Origin: Natronosalvus halobius | GTDB lineage: Archaea; Halobacteriota; Halobacteria; Halobacteriales; Natrialbaceae | Length of the DNA stretch: 64,000 nt | Reading direction: 5' to 3' | Assembly (NCBI RefSeq): GCF_024138145.1 | Contig: NZ_CP099997.1 | Location: 2,170,001-2,234,000 of the forward strand | Part shown: in pieces, positions 35,601 through 43,843 of the stretch | Position numbering within the stretch: the first letter of the stretch is position 1 | How the letters are laid out: every line of letters starts with the position of its first letter | The notes under the pieces: model-generated | Told to the model about the DNA's origin: nothing | The model's input: only the letters and a program-made list of their open reading frames with translations | Databases searched by the model: none | Made by a program: the position numbers and the translations under genes

Positions 35601-35974
35601 CGGAGCGTCTCCCGGTCGGCCGCGAATCGGACCCGGTCGTTGACCGAGGGGCCGAGCGTCAGTTCGACGTACTCCTCGTCGAACACCCGACCGTCCTGGA
35701 CGTAGACGCCCCAGGTGTCGAATCGGAGCCAGCCGCGCATCTCGGCGGCGTGGGTGGTCAGGTCGAGGCCCTCCACGGCGTGTTCGGGGTACTCGGCGCT
35801 CGAGTGGGCCATGTCCAGGTCCGAGTAGACGGTGTCGTGGCGTTCGAAGAACGACTCGAGGGTCGCAGCGTCTGCGTCGACGGCCTCGACGACGAGTTCC
35901 GAGGCTCGCCGGAGGTCGTCGGTCTCGAGGCCGACCTCACGCAGGGCCCGCTGGGTTCGCTGGTCGAAGTGCAT
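35597..35974 (-). CDS. Haloarchaeal conserved protein coupled to FAU-1
   Basis: A 125-residue acidic protein beginning MHFDQRTQRALREVGL and containing DLTTHAAEMRGWLRFDTWGVYV. I recognise the pattern as a haloarchaeal conserved family but not its function. Its stop overlaps the FAU-1 start (ATGA), and this arrangement suggests a role in the same RNA process. Confidence 0.75.
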   Translation of the reverse strand: MHFDQRTQRALREVGLETDDLRRASELVVEAVDADAATLESFFERHDTVYSDLDMAHSSAEYPEHAVEGLDLTTHAAEMRGWLRFDTWGVYVQDGRVFDEEYVELTLGPSVNDRVRFAADRETLR

Positions 35975-36258
35975 GGGCGACGGTTAGAACCGGGAGCGTT
36001 TGTGGATTGTGGGTTCGCGGCGAACGGTGACTCGAGTGAGCGAGATTTCGGGGCGAGCATCGGACGCTGGGGTCACGGCCATCGAGAGCTGATTCGGCGC
36101 TATCGGTGGGCGCGACCTTTGCGACGGACACGACAGCGGGTCGAGACGGCGGTGATGGTGAGAGGTCGAAACGGCGGTGATGGTGAGAGGTCGAGTCGGC
36201 GGTGACGGCGGCAACGGCTCGAGACGGCGGTGTTGGCAGCAACTGCTCGCTGTCGAAA
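35975..36258. other. Intergenic stretch containing a 25-bp tandem repeat
   Basis: No gene is supported. The right half carries the direct repeat array described at 36140-36230; the left half looks like ordinary GC-rich spacer. Both flanking genes are on the minus strand, so it is the 3' region of the gene at 36259 and the promoter region of the gene ending at 35974. Confidence 0.55.
36140..36230. repeat. 25-bp tandem repeat array downstream of a stop codon
   Basis: Units start at 36140, 36165 and 36190 with a 25-bp period. The first two differ by one base (GTCGAGACGG against GTCGAAACGG). The third diverges in its second half, and a degenerate fourth follows. The array lies about 30 bases past the stop codon of the minus-strand gene at 36259-36513. 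Confidence 0.8.
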
Positions 36259-36513
36259 TCAGTCGTCGGCGTGAGCGCCGGTCAGCGAAGAATAGGTGGG
36301 ATCGGACGGCAGAGACGTCGTCGGCGTCGGGTCGGCGTCGGGTTGTTCGGGTTCGATGCGTTCGGATTTGGTTTCGGGTTCAGGTTCGTCCTCGAGTCGT
36401 TTGGCCTCTTTCTCGAGTGTGCCGGCGATCGCCGGCGGAAGGTTTCGTACGTGTGTTGTGTCCTCCGGGGAGGGTGGCGACGTAAGGAGGACTCCACGGG
36501 TGGGTCGAGTCAT
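36259..36513 (-). CDS. Small acidic, proline-rich haloarchaeal protein
   Basis: An 84-residue protein starting MTRPTRGVLLTSPPSPEDTT, with a short helical part (NLPPAIAGTLEKEAKRLEDE) and a Pro/Glu/Asp-rich tail that looks disordered. No known domain. I chose the ATG at 36513; a TATA-like CTTTATGC lies about 25-30 bases upstream on the minus strand. The frame is open much further upstream over the PrsW gene, which is a shadow. It is divergent from the PrsW gene. Confidence 0.55.
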   Translation of the reverse strand: MTRPTRGVLLTSPPSPEDTTHVRNLPPAIAGTLEKEAKRLEDEPEPETKSERIEPEQPDADPTPTTSLPSDPTYSSLTGAHADD

Positions 36514-36624
36514 GGTGAAGGGATGAAACGCATACCGCATAAAGCCGATCCTTAAACACCTATTGTCATATAATGCCATATAAGGAACGAGTGCCCACGA
36601 ACGTATTTGATTGCTGGCTCGTGT

Positions 36625-37644
36625 ATGGTGGATATGGCCAGCAAGCGCGACCCGATCGAACGAGCGGCCGGATCCTCGGCCGACCTTTACGACGTCTCGA
36701 CCTGGGAGCCTCGCTCGCGACTCGACCGTTTCGCCGCCTGGCTGTACGCCGCGATCAGTTACGGACTCCACGCCATCGTTCTCGCCGTCGCCCTGTTGAT
36801 CACGATTTCGCTCCTGGCTTCGCCCACGTTTCTCGTTCTCGACGAGCCACTCATCGGCGCGTTCTTCGCACTCTCGGTCGTCCCCGCCGCGTTCCTCGCC
36901 GCGTACATCTGGTACGCCGACATCACCACGAGCGAACCGCTCTCGCTCCTCGTCAGCACGTTCGTTCTGGCCGTCCTCTTCGCCACGTTCGCCGCCGTCA
37001 CGAATACGTTCGCTGGCTCCTTCCTGCGGCCGGTTCCCATCGTCGGAACGATCCTCTTTTTCTACCTGATCGTCGGCCCCGTCGAAGAGGCGGTCAAACT
37101 CCTCGCCGTGCGCGTCTTCGCCTACCGGAGCGACTCCTTCGACGCCGTCATCGACGGCGCCGTCTACGGGGCCGTCGCGGGGCTGGGCTTCGCCGCCATC
37201 GAGAACGCCCTCTACATCACCCAGTCCGTCGGCACCGTCGGTGCCGAGACCAGCCTGTTCGCCGCCGCGGGCGGGATCACGACGACCCGCGCGCTCGCCG
37301 GCCCCGGCCACGTCATCTACTCCGCCATCGCCGGCTACTACCTCGGTCTCGCGAAGTTCAATCCGACGAACGCCGGCCCCATCGTCGTCAAAGGGCTACT
37401 CGTCGCCTCGTTCATCCACGCGACGTACAACGTCACCGTACAGATCGTCCCGCCGGTGATCGCCGCGTTCTGGGGACTGGGGCCCGCGCTCGCAGTGATC
37501 GTCTACGTCGTCGTCTACGACGGGCTGGCCGCCTTCTACCTCTACCGGAAACTCAGCCGCTACCGGCGAACCTACCGCGCCGTCCGGGACGACGGCGACG
37601 ACCACGGCGCCGAGATGACGGAGTTCGAACCGGGTCAGCGGTGA
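36625..37644 (+). CDS. PrsW-family intramembrane metalloprotease
   Basis: A 339-residue polytopic membrane protein of the PrsW/CPBP-related family, which cleaves membrane proteins such as anti-sigma factors in bacteria. Motifs are IVGPVEEAVKLLAV (Glu-Glu near residue 154), GLGFAAIENALYI, PGHVIYSAIAGYYLG and FIHATYNVT, which together form the metal site. Seven to eight transmembrane helices are visible. In archaea the substrate is unknown. ATGs at 36625 and 36634 are both possible starts. A TATA-like CATATAAGG at 36577-36585 lies upstream. Confidence 0.9.
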   Translation: MVDMASKRDPIERAAGSSADLYDVSTWEPRSRLDRFAAWLYAAISYGLHAIVLAVALLITISLLASPTFLVLDEPLIGAFFALSVVPAAFLAAYIWYADITTSEPLSLLVSTFVLAVLFATFAAVTNTFAGSFLRPVPIVGTILFFYLIVGPVEEAVKLLAVRVFAYRSDSFDAVIDGAVYGAVAGLGFAAIENALYITQSVGTVGAETSLFAAAGGITTTRALAGPGHVIYSAIAGYYLGLAKFNPTNAGPIVVKGLLVASFIHATYNVTVQIVPPVIAAFWGLGPALAVIVYVVVYDGLAAFYLYRKLSRYRRTYRAVRDDGDDHGAEMTEFEPGQR

Positions 37645-37668
37645 GCACGCGGCCTCGACGCCATCCCG

Positions 37669-38295
37669 CTACTGCGGGGCCGCGAGGCGGTCGCGCTCGA
37701 GGTGCCCCTCGAGTAACCGCTCGACGTACTTCGCGAGGACGTCAACCTCGAGGTGGACGGGGTCGTCCGTGGACTTCTCCGAGAGGGTCGTCAGGTCGTA
37801 GGTCGTCGGGATGATCGCCACCGTCACCCGGCCGTCGTCGGTCAGGTCGGCCACGGTGAGGCTGATGCCGTCGAGGGTGATCGACCCCTTCTCGACGACG
37901 TAGCGGTCGTAACCCTCGGGGAGGTCGAACTCGAAGAACCAGTCGTCGCCGACGGACTCTACGCCGCGAACAGTCGCGACGCCGTCGACGTGCCCCTGGA
38001 CGACGTGGCCGTCGAAGCGACCGTCGGCGGGCATCGCTCGCTCGAGGTTGACCGCGTCTCCGACTGCGAGCGAACCGAGGTAGGTTCGCTCGACGGTCTC
38101 GCTGGCGAGGAAGACCTCGAACCAGGTACCGGGGTCGAACGCTTCGACGGTCAGGCAGGCGCCGCTGACGCTGATCGACTGCCCGTGTGCGAGGTTCCTG
38201 GCGACCTCGTCCGCACCGATTCGGAGCCTCAGACCTTCGTCCGTCTCGGTTCGGTCGACGATTTTCCCGGTCTCTTCGACGATGCCGGTGAACAT
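37669..38295 (-). CDS. ribE: Riboflavin synthase
   Basis: A 208-residue bacterial-type riboflavin synthase alpha chain that dismutates two lumazine molecules to riboflavin. It starts MFTGIVEETG and shows the internal duplication of two beta barrels, each with a SxxGxxLTV motif: ISVSGACLTVEAF near residue 44 and ITLDGISLTVADL near residue 145. GHVVQGHVDGVA is the linker signature. Its length matches the family. It is convergent with the PrsW gene. Confidence 0.96.
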   Translation of the reverse strand: MFTGIVEETGKIVDRTETDEGLRLRIGADEVARNLAHGQSISVSGACLTVEAFDPGTWFEVFLASETVERTYLGSLAVGDAVNLERAMPADGRFDGHVVQGHVDGVATVRGVESVGDDWFFEFDLPEGYDRYVVEKGSITLDGISLTVADLTDDGRVTVAIIPTTYDLTTLSEKSTDDPVHLEVDVLAKYVERLLEGHLERDRLAAPQ

Positions 38296-38414
38296 GCTCG
38301 AGATTCGCGCACTCGCGACCAAATACGTTCCGAATCTGTAACGCGTTCCACATTCGTTATGATGCTCGAGCGTAGTCGTCGTGTTTTTCCCGCTTCCCGA
38401 CGAATACACCCGCA

Positions 38415-38657
38415 ATGGGTGGCCTCATCGACACGATCAAACTCGCCGGTATCCTCGTCTTCGCCATCCCTGCAGGACTCGCCGGACTCGAACTGGCGTT
38501 GCGGGGGAACACGCTCGTCGGCGGCGCACTCGTCGCCCTGGCGATCATGCTGGTGGTCATCGACCACTATCTAACGACGCCCGGCGACGTTCCGGGGATG
38601 GTCGCGAGTCGAGTGGCCGGAAAAGCGGTTCGGGATCCCGACGAATCGGAGGAGTGA
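38415..38657 (+). CDS. Small two-helix haloarchaeal membrane protein
   Basis: An 80-residue protein with two transmembrane helices (about 6-27 and 33-50), then VIDHYLTTPGDVPGMVASRVAGKAV and an acidic end. This matches a short haloarchaeal membrane family (I believe DUF7533). Function unknown. It is divergent from riboflavin synthase and convergent with dnaG. Confidence 0.75.
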   Translation: MGGLIDTIKLAGILVFAIPAGLAGLELALRGNTLVGGALVALAIMLVVIDHYLTTPGDVPGMVASRVAGKAVRDPDESEE

Positions 38658-38748
38658 CGGACGCAGATCGGACGGGCGCCTCAGCCTAACGCGTCGGCTA
38701 ACGTCGACATCGACGCCGACACTGAACACCGACCAGGAGAGGGGAGTG

Positions 38749-40092
38749 TCAGGGAGCAGACTCCGCCACGTCGTCGATCGCGTACACGCGAACGCCCGTC
38801 GGCCGCTTCGTGAACTGTCCGAGCGACCGCCCCACGAGACGGTCGACCCCCGCGTCCGCAGCGACGTCGAGCAGCTGTTGGCTCACGATCCCATCGAAGA
38901 GCATCGTCGAAACCAAATCGGGATCAGCCGTCTCGAGCAACGCCTGGGCGTCGCTCGTCTCGCCCTCCTCCAGGATCTCGCCGTCGGCATCGAGGAAGCG
39001 AACGCGCTCGCTTCCGTTTCGGATCACCTCGGTGGCGTGGTCGTAGACGGTTCGCGGTTGCGGCTCCGCAGAATCGGTGGGCGCCGCCTCGGATTCGGGA
39101 GCGGGTCCGGTGCTTCGATTCGATGCCGAGCCGTCGTCGACGTCTCCCTCGAGCGACGGCGAATCGCACTCGGTTCCTGGACTCGAGTCGGGCTGAGCCG
39201 GCCCATCGGCTGGTGATTTAGGACTCGCCGGCGGCGCGGGCGTCTGGCTACCGTCGGTCGCGGCGATGGCGTCCCGCGGTTCGTTCGCCCCGGAGACGGA
39301 TTCGAAGGGGACCTTGTTTCGCAGGGCCGTGAACAGCTGGGTGTGGTCGAGGTCCTCGACCGAGGTCCCCGCCGGGGCGAACGTGACGTAGTCGATGTCG
39401 CCGACCTGGGAGAGTTCCTCGAATATCAGGTCGCCGCCGCGGTCGCCGTCGAGGAACACCGTCACCGTCCGGTGGTGAGTGAGTTCTGCGACCGCGTCGG
39501 GCACGTTCGTCCCCTCGACGGCGATAGCGTTCTTGACGCCGTACTTGAGCATGGTGAGGACGTCCGACCGCCCCTCGACGACGATGATGGCGTCGCTTTC
39601 GGCGACCCGCGGACCGGCTGGCAGCCCCTCGAACTCGGTGACGTCTGCGACGCGGACGTACTCGCGAACCTCCTCGAGGATCTCGTCTGAGGACATGACG
39701 GAGTCGTCGAAGCCCGTTCGGAGGAGTTCCTTCGCCCGCTCGACGACGTCCTTGCGCTTTGCCGCGCGGACGTCTTCGATGTCGCCGACTTCGAGATTCG
39801 CTCGGCAGGGGCCGACCCGGGTAATCGTCTCGAGGGAGGCCGCGAGCGTGGCGGTCTCGACCTTGTCGAGGCTGGTCGCGATCGTCAGGTGACCCTGCGA
39901 CGTTCCGCGAGTGCTGGTGATTTCGACGTCGATACGACCGACTTTTCCCGACTGGCGAAGATCCCGAAGATCGAGTTCGTCGCCGAGGAGGCCCTCGGTC
40001 TGGCCGAAGATGGCGCCGACGACGTCACTACGCTCGACCACCCCGTCGGCCATGACGTTCGCCCGAATGAGATATTTTGACGTGTCTTCCAT
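38749..40092 (-). CDS. dnaG: DnaG-type primase
   Basis: A 447-residue archaeal DnaG with a Toprim domain, found in the exosome and able to prime DNA in vitro. It starts MEDTSKYLIRANVMADGVVE. The Toprim acids are in IIVVEGRSDVLTMLKYGV (near residue 172) and VTVFLDGDRGGDLIF (near residue 215). Residues about 290-370 are a Pro/Ser/Asp-rich linker, followed by a conserved C-terminal helical region with GRSLGQFTKRPTGVRVY. It is longer than most archaeal DnaG proteins because of this linker. Confidence 0.96.
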   Translation of the reverse strand: MEDTSKYLIRANVMADGVVERSDVVGAIFGQTEGLLGDELDLRDLRQSGKVGRIDVEITSTRGTSQGHLTIATSLDKVETATLAASLETITRVGPCRANLEVGDIEDVRAAKRKDVVERAKELLRTGFDDSVMSSDEILEEVREYVRVADVTEFEGLPAGPRVAESDAIIVVEGRSDVLTMLKYGVKNAIAVEGTNVPDAVAELTHHRTVTVFLDGDRGGDLIFEELSQVGDIDYVTFAPAGTSVEDLDHTQLFTALRNKVPFESVSGANEPRDAIAATDGSQTPAPPASPKSPADGPAQPDSSPGTECDSPSLEGDVDDGSASNRSTGPAPESEAAPTDSAEPQPRTVYDHATEVIRNGSERVRFLDADGEILEEGETSDAQALLETADPDLVSTMLFDGIVSQQLLDVAADAGVDRLVGRSLGQFTKRPTGVRVYAIDDVAESAP

Positions 40093-40295
40093 GGGAGATC
40101 CGGCCCGTGTTGGACCTGCGGCGCGAACATCGCGCTGTAGACCGTTTACTCGTATATAGGCGCTCGACGGCAAATACCTGTTGACCGGCACGTTCGCCTC
40201 GAAGGGGAGTCTGCCAAGCCGTGACGTCGCCTCTCGAGTGATACACAGTGCCACACCACCATTGCCTTGATGGGCACGTCGGCGTGAGAGAACGT

Positions 40296-41222
40296 ATGAG
40301 CGAGGAGACGCGGGACTCCGATTCGGGCGCCGAACGGTGCGAGCGCGGCGAACGTTCGGACCACGACGACGACCGCACTCGAGCGCAGGACCTGTCGTCG
40401 CTCGACCCCGAGCGCTACTACGACGAGTACGGCTACGAGGAGTGGGACCGCCTCGAGGCGACCCTGGGCGGCCACCTCGAGTTCGAGGGGACGACGACCT
40501 ACCTCGAACGGTACCTGCCGAACTCGGGCTGCGTCCTGGATGCGGGCGGCGGCGCGGGCAGATACGCCGTCTGGCTCGCCGAGCGCGGCTACGTGGTGAC
40601 GCTCGTCGATCGCAGTCGCCGTCAGTGTGAACTCGCTCGAGCGAAGGCCCGCGAACATGGCGTCGCCGACCGCGTGACGGTCGAGCGCGCCGACCTGCGC
40701 GCGCTCCCGTTCGCCGACGAGCGCTTCGACGCCGTCTGCTGTACCGGCGGGCCGCTCTCCCATCTTACCGATGAGGCCAACCGGGAGCGGGCGCTCGCGG
40801 AACTCCGCCGCGTCGCCCGACCCGAGAGCCCCGTCTTCGTCTCCGTCATGGGTCGACTCGCGGTCCTCCAGAACCTCGTTCGCTCCGCCGAGTACGTTCC
40901 CGGTGTCCCAGCGATGGCTGAGAGTGGGACCTACGACGCCGACTTCGCCCGCGAGCACCTCGCCCACCTCGAGGAACCCGGCTTCACCGCGTGTCACTTC
41001 TTCCGGGCCGCGGAACTCGAGGCCGTCCTGGAGTCGGCCGGATTCGATGTCGGCGCGCTGGTCGGACTCGAGGGAATCGCGGCGAACGTCGGCGAGCGAC
41101 AGGACCTGGCGGACCTCGAGCCGGACGCGGTCGAGGCCGTCACCGAAGCCGTTCGCGGCCTGCGAACTGATCCTGCCGTTGTCGACTGGTCGAATCACAT
41201 CCTGGCAGTCGCCCGAGCCTGA
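40296..41222 (+). CDS. SAM-dependent methyltransferase
   Basis: A 308-residue class I methyltransferase. Motif I is VLDAGGGAGRYAVWLAERGY near residue 89, followed by VTLVDRSRRQCELARAKA, FDAVCCTGGPLSHLTDEANR and VFVSVMGRLAVLQNLV. The first 40 residues are a charged, probably disordered extension. The acceptor is unknown; the small-molecule (UbiE/COQ5-like) class is most likely. ATG 40296 (MSEETRD) was chosen over the frame start at 40248. Divergent from dnaG. Confidence 0.85.
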   Translation: MSEETRDSDSGAERCERGERSDHDDDRTRAQDLSSLDPERYYDEYGYEEWDRLEATLGGHLEFEGTTTYLERYLPNSGCVLDAGGGAGRYAVWLAERGYVVTLVDRSRRQCELARAKAREHGVADRVTVERADLRALPFADERFDAVCCTGGPLSHLTDEANRERALAELRRVARPESPVFVSVMGRLAVLQNLVRSAEYVPGVPAMAESGTYDADFAREHLAHLEEPGFTACHFFRAAELEAVLESAGFDVGALVGLEGIAANVGERQDLADLEPDAVEAVTEAVRGLRTDPAVVDWSNHILAVARA

Positions 41223-41278
41223 CCGCTCACTATTGTTGTTGAATTATTTTACTATAGAAGCAATAGTATCAGCCTTGC

Positions 41279-41647
41279 TCACTCGAGCGGCTCCGTCACC
41301 TTCGCGGGGTTGGTAGGTTCGGTGAGACGGACCCGGCCATCACCGTGAACAGTCACGTGGTACCCCTCGTAGGTAAACTCGAAGACCCGATCCTCGAGGT
41401 CGGCGCCGCTGTTTCGTGGACGGAACAGCGCGTTTAGCGCGTCCGGGTCGATGACCTCGTAGATTGGCGGCATCTCGATCAGCGACCGCCCGGAAGCCGC
41501 GGCAACCAGGTCGACGATCGTCTCGACCGGCCCCTCCGTCGGATCGAACGATTCCGTGTGCGTGCGTTTCGTTCGATCGACGGTCGCGGATGGAGGGAGC
41601 GAATCGTCAGCGGAATCCATACAGCCATCCACTCGAGTCGCCCCCAT
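41279..41647 (-). CDS. HalOD1 output-domain protein
   Basis: A 122-residue protein carrying the haloarchaeal HalOD1 domain: VDLVAAASGRSLIEMPPIYE and VIDPDALNALF, then VFEFTYEGYHVTVHGDGRVRL. HalOD1 domains occur as outputs of halophilic signalling proteins; the activity is unknown. It stands alone without a receiver domain. The start at 41647 could instead be the ATG nine codons later (41620). Two TATA-like elements (CTTAAAGG and AATATAATC) lie upstream. Confidence 0.82.
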   Translation of the reverse strand: MGATRVDGCMDSADDSLPPSATVDRTKRTHTESFDPTEGPVETIVDLVAAASGRSLIEMPPIYEVIDPDALNALFRPRNSGADLEDRVFEFTYEGYHVTVHGDGRVRLTEPTNPAKVTEPLE

Positions 41648-41858
41648 GTCTCTGGTGCTGATTATATTGATCCTTTAAGTACAATCTTTCGAAACGACGT
41701 CACGATACCGCGTCCTCGAGGAGAGCGCGCGAGGATACGACGAGTCGACGCTCGTGCGAATGAGAAGGGCACATACGGCGTTTCGTGGAGTCTCGAGGGC
41801 CGGTAGTGCATTGGGGACGGACGCAACGTTCATAGTCGCCGACTGGAAAGGGTACCGC

Positions 41859-42020
41859 ATGGATTCGCTCCTCCGCCTCGCCGGACTCGGCTTGCTCGCG
41901 CTCGTGGTCCTCTGGGTCGTCCTCGAGGTCGTCGTCGGCATCGTCTCGGCGGTCGTCAGCCTCGTGATCCTCGCCGTGGTGGTCGCGCTCGCGTACCTGG
42001 CGTACAGCGCGCTCGCGTAG
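41859..42020 (+). CDS. Small hydrophobic membrane protein
   Basis: A 53-residue protein consisting almost wholly of Val/Leu/Ala-rich helices: MDSLLRLAGLGLLALVVLWV followed by a second segment ending ALAYLAYSALA. It is one long or two short transmembrane helices. No family recognised. The ATG at 41859 was chosen; in-frame sequence upstream has non-coding composition. Moderate confidence, because hydrophobic short ORFs arise easily. Confidence 0.6.
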   Translation: MDSLLRLAGLGLLALVVLWVVLEVVVGIVSAVVSLVILAVVVALAYLAYSALA

Positions 42021-42050
42021 ACGCCGGAGGGCAAAAACCAGTCCCAGTTT

Positions 42051-42086
42051 CAGTCCCGGTCTCGGTCCCAGTCCCGGTCTCGGTCC
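42051..42086. repeat. 18-bp tandem repeat between convergent genes
   Basis: A perfect 18-base unit (CAGTCCCGGTCTCGGTCC) at 42051-42068 and 42069-42086, flanked by further hexamer-like variants over 42040-42094. It lies between the 3' ends of the gene at 41859-42020 and the duplicated glmM end. The hexamer vocabulary is like that encoding Glu-Thr tails elsewhere in this window. Confidence 0.8.
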
Positions 42087-42091
42087 CAGTC

Positions 42092-42304
42092 TCAGCTTTC
42101 CGCCGCCTCGAGCAACTCGATCGCCTCCGCCCGGAGTTCGTCCGCCCGGTCGGCAGACCGCGCTTCGGCGGTAACCCGAATCAACGGCTGCGTACCACTC
42201 GCCCGGAGCAGAAACCAGCCGTCGCCGCGGTCGACACGCACGCCATCGAGGGTGTCGACGTCGTCGTAGCGCTCGAGGACCGACTCCCCGACTGCGTCCA
42301 TCAC
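42092..42304 (-). pseudogene. Duplicated 3' fragment of glmM (C-terminal domain copy)
   Basis: This 70-residue frame repeats the last domain of GlmM: AVGESVLERYDDVDTLDGVR, then LLRASGTQPLIRVTAEARSA, which includes the phosphate-binding loop. It ends LLEAAES, probably the original C-terminus of the gene before duplication. It starts with GTG-ATG at 42304-42299, overlapping the glmM stop (GTGATG), so it could still be translated by coupling as a free domain. It has no catalytic residues and is most simply a fragment. Confidence 0.75.
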
Positions 42305-42529
42305 GGCGCCCTTCTGGCCTCGAGCAACTCGATCGCCTCCGCCCGGAGTTCGTCCGCCCGGTCGGCAGACCGCGCTTCGGCGGTAACCCGAATCAACGGC
42401 TGCGTACCACTCGCCCGGAGCAGAAACCAGCCGTCGCCGCGGTCGACACGCACGCCATCGAGGGTGTCGACGTCGTCGTAGCGCTCGAGGACCGACTCCC
42501 CGACTGCGTCCATCACGGCGCCCTTCTGG
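42106..42529. repeat. Perfect 212-bp direct tandem duplication
   Basis: Two copies, 42106-42317 and 42318-42529, that I read as identical base for base. The unit covers the last domain of glmM, and its length is not a multiple of three. Reading glmM through the upstream copy into the second changes the last residues to LLEARRAP. Identity suggests a very recent event or an assembly artefact. Confidence 0.92.
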
Positions 42530-43620
42530 TCGACCTCGAGGGAATCCCGCCGGATGGGGTAGGTGTCGACGCTGTCGACGAGTGCCGAGAGTGGGCCGGA
42601 TTCGGCGACCAGTTCGACGAGTTTCGCGGCCGCGAGCGGACCGTCCGGACAGAGCGTTTCCGCGGGCCAGATCCAGGCGCCGCTGGGTTCGCCGCCGAAG
42701 ACGACGTCCGCGTCGGTCGCCCGCTCGGCCACGTAGACGTCGCCGACCGGCGTCTTCGTGAGCGTCGCACCGACGTCGGCCAGCGCGTCGTCGACGGTCA
42801 GGCTGGTATCCACCGGTGCAGCCACCCGGTCACCCTCGCCCGCGGCCTCCCGGGCGAACAGCGCCAGCAGGACGTCCTTCGGGACGAACCTCCCCGTCTC
42901 GTCGACCGCAACCATTCGGTCGGCGTCCCCGTCGTGGGCGATGCCGAGATCCGCGTCTGTCGCGGCGACCGTCTCGAGCAGCGTCTCCAGGGTCTCCTCG
43001 TTCGGTTCGCTCGGCCGGCCGGGGAACGAGCCATCGGGCTGGCCGTTGAGCGTCGTGACCGTACACCCGAGGTCGGCGAGCACGTCCGCAGTGACCCGCC
43101 CCGCGCCGTTCCCGAGGTCGAGCACGATCGAGAGCGGCGTTTCGAGCGAGACGGCGTCCTGGATGGCGTCGGCGTGGTCCGCTGTGGCGTCCTGGTACGC
43201 GCGAACGGTGCCGTGGCCGTCCCAGCCTGCGAGGTCGTAGTCCCCCCGCTCGATGCGGGCTGAAATCGCGTCTCGCTGGTCGGGCCCGAACGCCTTTCCG
43301 GAGGGCGTCCAGAGCTTGATTCCGTTGTCAGTTGCCGGGTTGTGTGAGGCCGTGATGACAACGCCTGCGTCGGCCTCGAGTGTTCCGACCGCGCGGGCGA
43401 CGGTGGGCGTGGCTGCGAGTCCGAGGTCGACGACGTCCGCGCCGCACTCACGGAGGCCGGCCTCGAGCGCCCGGCCGAGCACCCTGCCGCTCTCCCTGGC
43501 GTCGCGGCCGAGGACGACCCGCTCGTAGTCCTCGGAGGCGACCGCTCGGCCAACCGAGAGCGCGAGTTCGGCCGTGACTTCCTCACCCACGGCACCGCGA
43601 ATACCGCTCGTTCCGAACAT
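42301..43620 (-). CDS. glmM: Phosphoglucosamine mutase / phosphohexomutase
   Basis: A 439-residue alpha-D-phosphohexomutase that interconverts hexosamine (or hexose) 6- and 1-phosphates for glycan precursors. The N-terminus is MFGTSGIRGAVGEE, the phosphoserine loop is VITASHNPATDNG (Ser92), the metal loop AHDGDADRMVA near residue 242, the sugar loop FGGEPSGAW and the phosphate loop RASGTQPLIRV near residue 403. The symbol is by similarity; phosphomannomutase activity is possible. Because of the 212-bp duplication, the last four residues (RRAP) differ from the presumed original (AAES), but all functional motifs are present. Confidence 0.92.
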   Translation of the reverse strand: MFGTSGIRGAVGEEVTAELALSVGRAVASEDYERVVLGRDARESGRVLGRALEAGLRECGADVVDLGLAATPTVARAVGTLEADAGVVITASHNPATDNGIKLWTPSGKAFGPDQRDAISARIERGDYDLAGWDGHGTVRAYQDATADHADAIQDAVSLETPLSIVLDLGNGAGRVTADVLADLGCTVTTLNGQPDGSFPGRPSEPNEETLETLLETVAATDADLGIAHDGDADRMVAVDETGRFVPKDVLLALFAREAAGEGDRVAAPVDTSLTVDDALADVGATLTKTPVGDVYVAERATDADVVFGGEPSGAWIWPAETLCPDGPLAAAKLVELVAESGPLSALVDSVDTYPIRRDSLEVDQKGAVMDAVGESVLERYDDVDTLDGVRVDRGDGWFLLRASGTQPLIRVTAEARSADRADELRAEAIELLEARRAP

Positions 43621-43652
43621 AGCGAGGAGTGTGACGTACGGTTACGTTATAC

Positions 43653-43768
43653 TGTCGGTTGGACCAGTCGAGAGCGACGGCTATTGCTGGCGCTCGAGAG
43701 ATTTTAATCGACAGTATTGGATGTCGGTTGGACCAGTCGAGAGCGACGGCTATTGACGGCGCTCGAGA
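43653..43768. repeat. Direct repeat of about 47 bp upstream of glmM
   Basis: The same ~47-bp sequence occurs at 43653-43699 and 43722-43768 (offset 69 bp), with two mismatches. It lies between the glmM start and the 3' end of the next lipoprotein gene. The first copy overlaps the upstream side of a TATA-like CAGTATAACG that would serve glmM on the minus strand, so the repeats could be binding sites. Confidence 0.85.
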
Positions 43769-43843
43769 ATACGTTCCGGGAGGCGTTCGTCGCTACGGTC
43801 GAAGAAAGTCGAAGAGAGGATACGGTTTCGAGCGAACCGATCG

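Noticed and set aside
38749-40092. Frameshift or intein in dnaG
   Set aside because: The frame is continuous and the extra residues are a Pro/Ser/Asp-rich linker typical of halophiles.
42301-43620. glmM as a broken gene because of the duplication
   Set aside because: All catalytic and binding motifs are upstream of the junction or preserved in the first copy; only the last four residues change.
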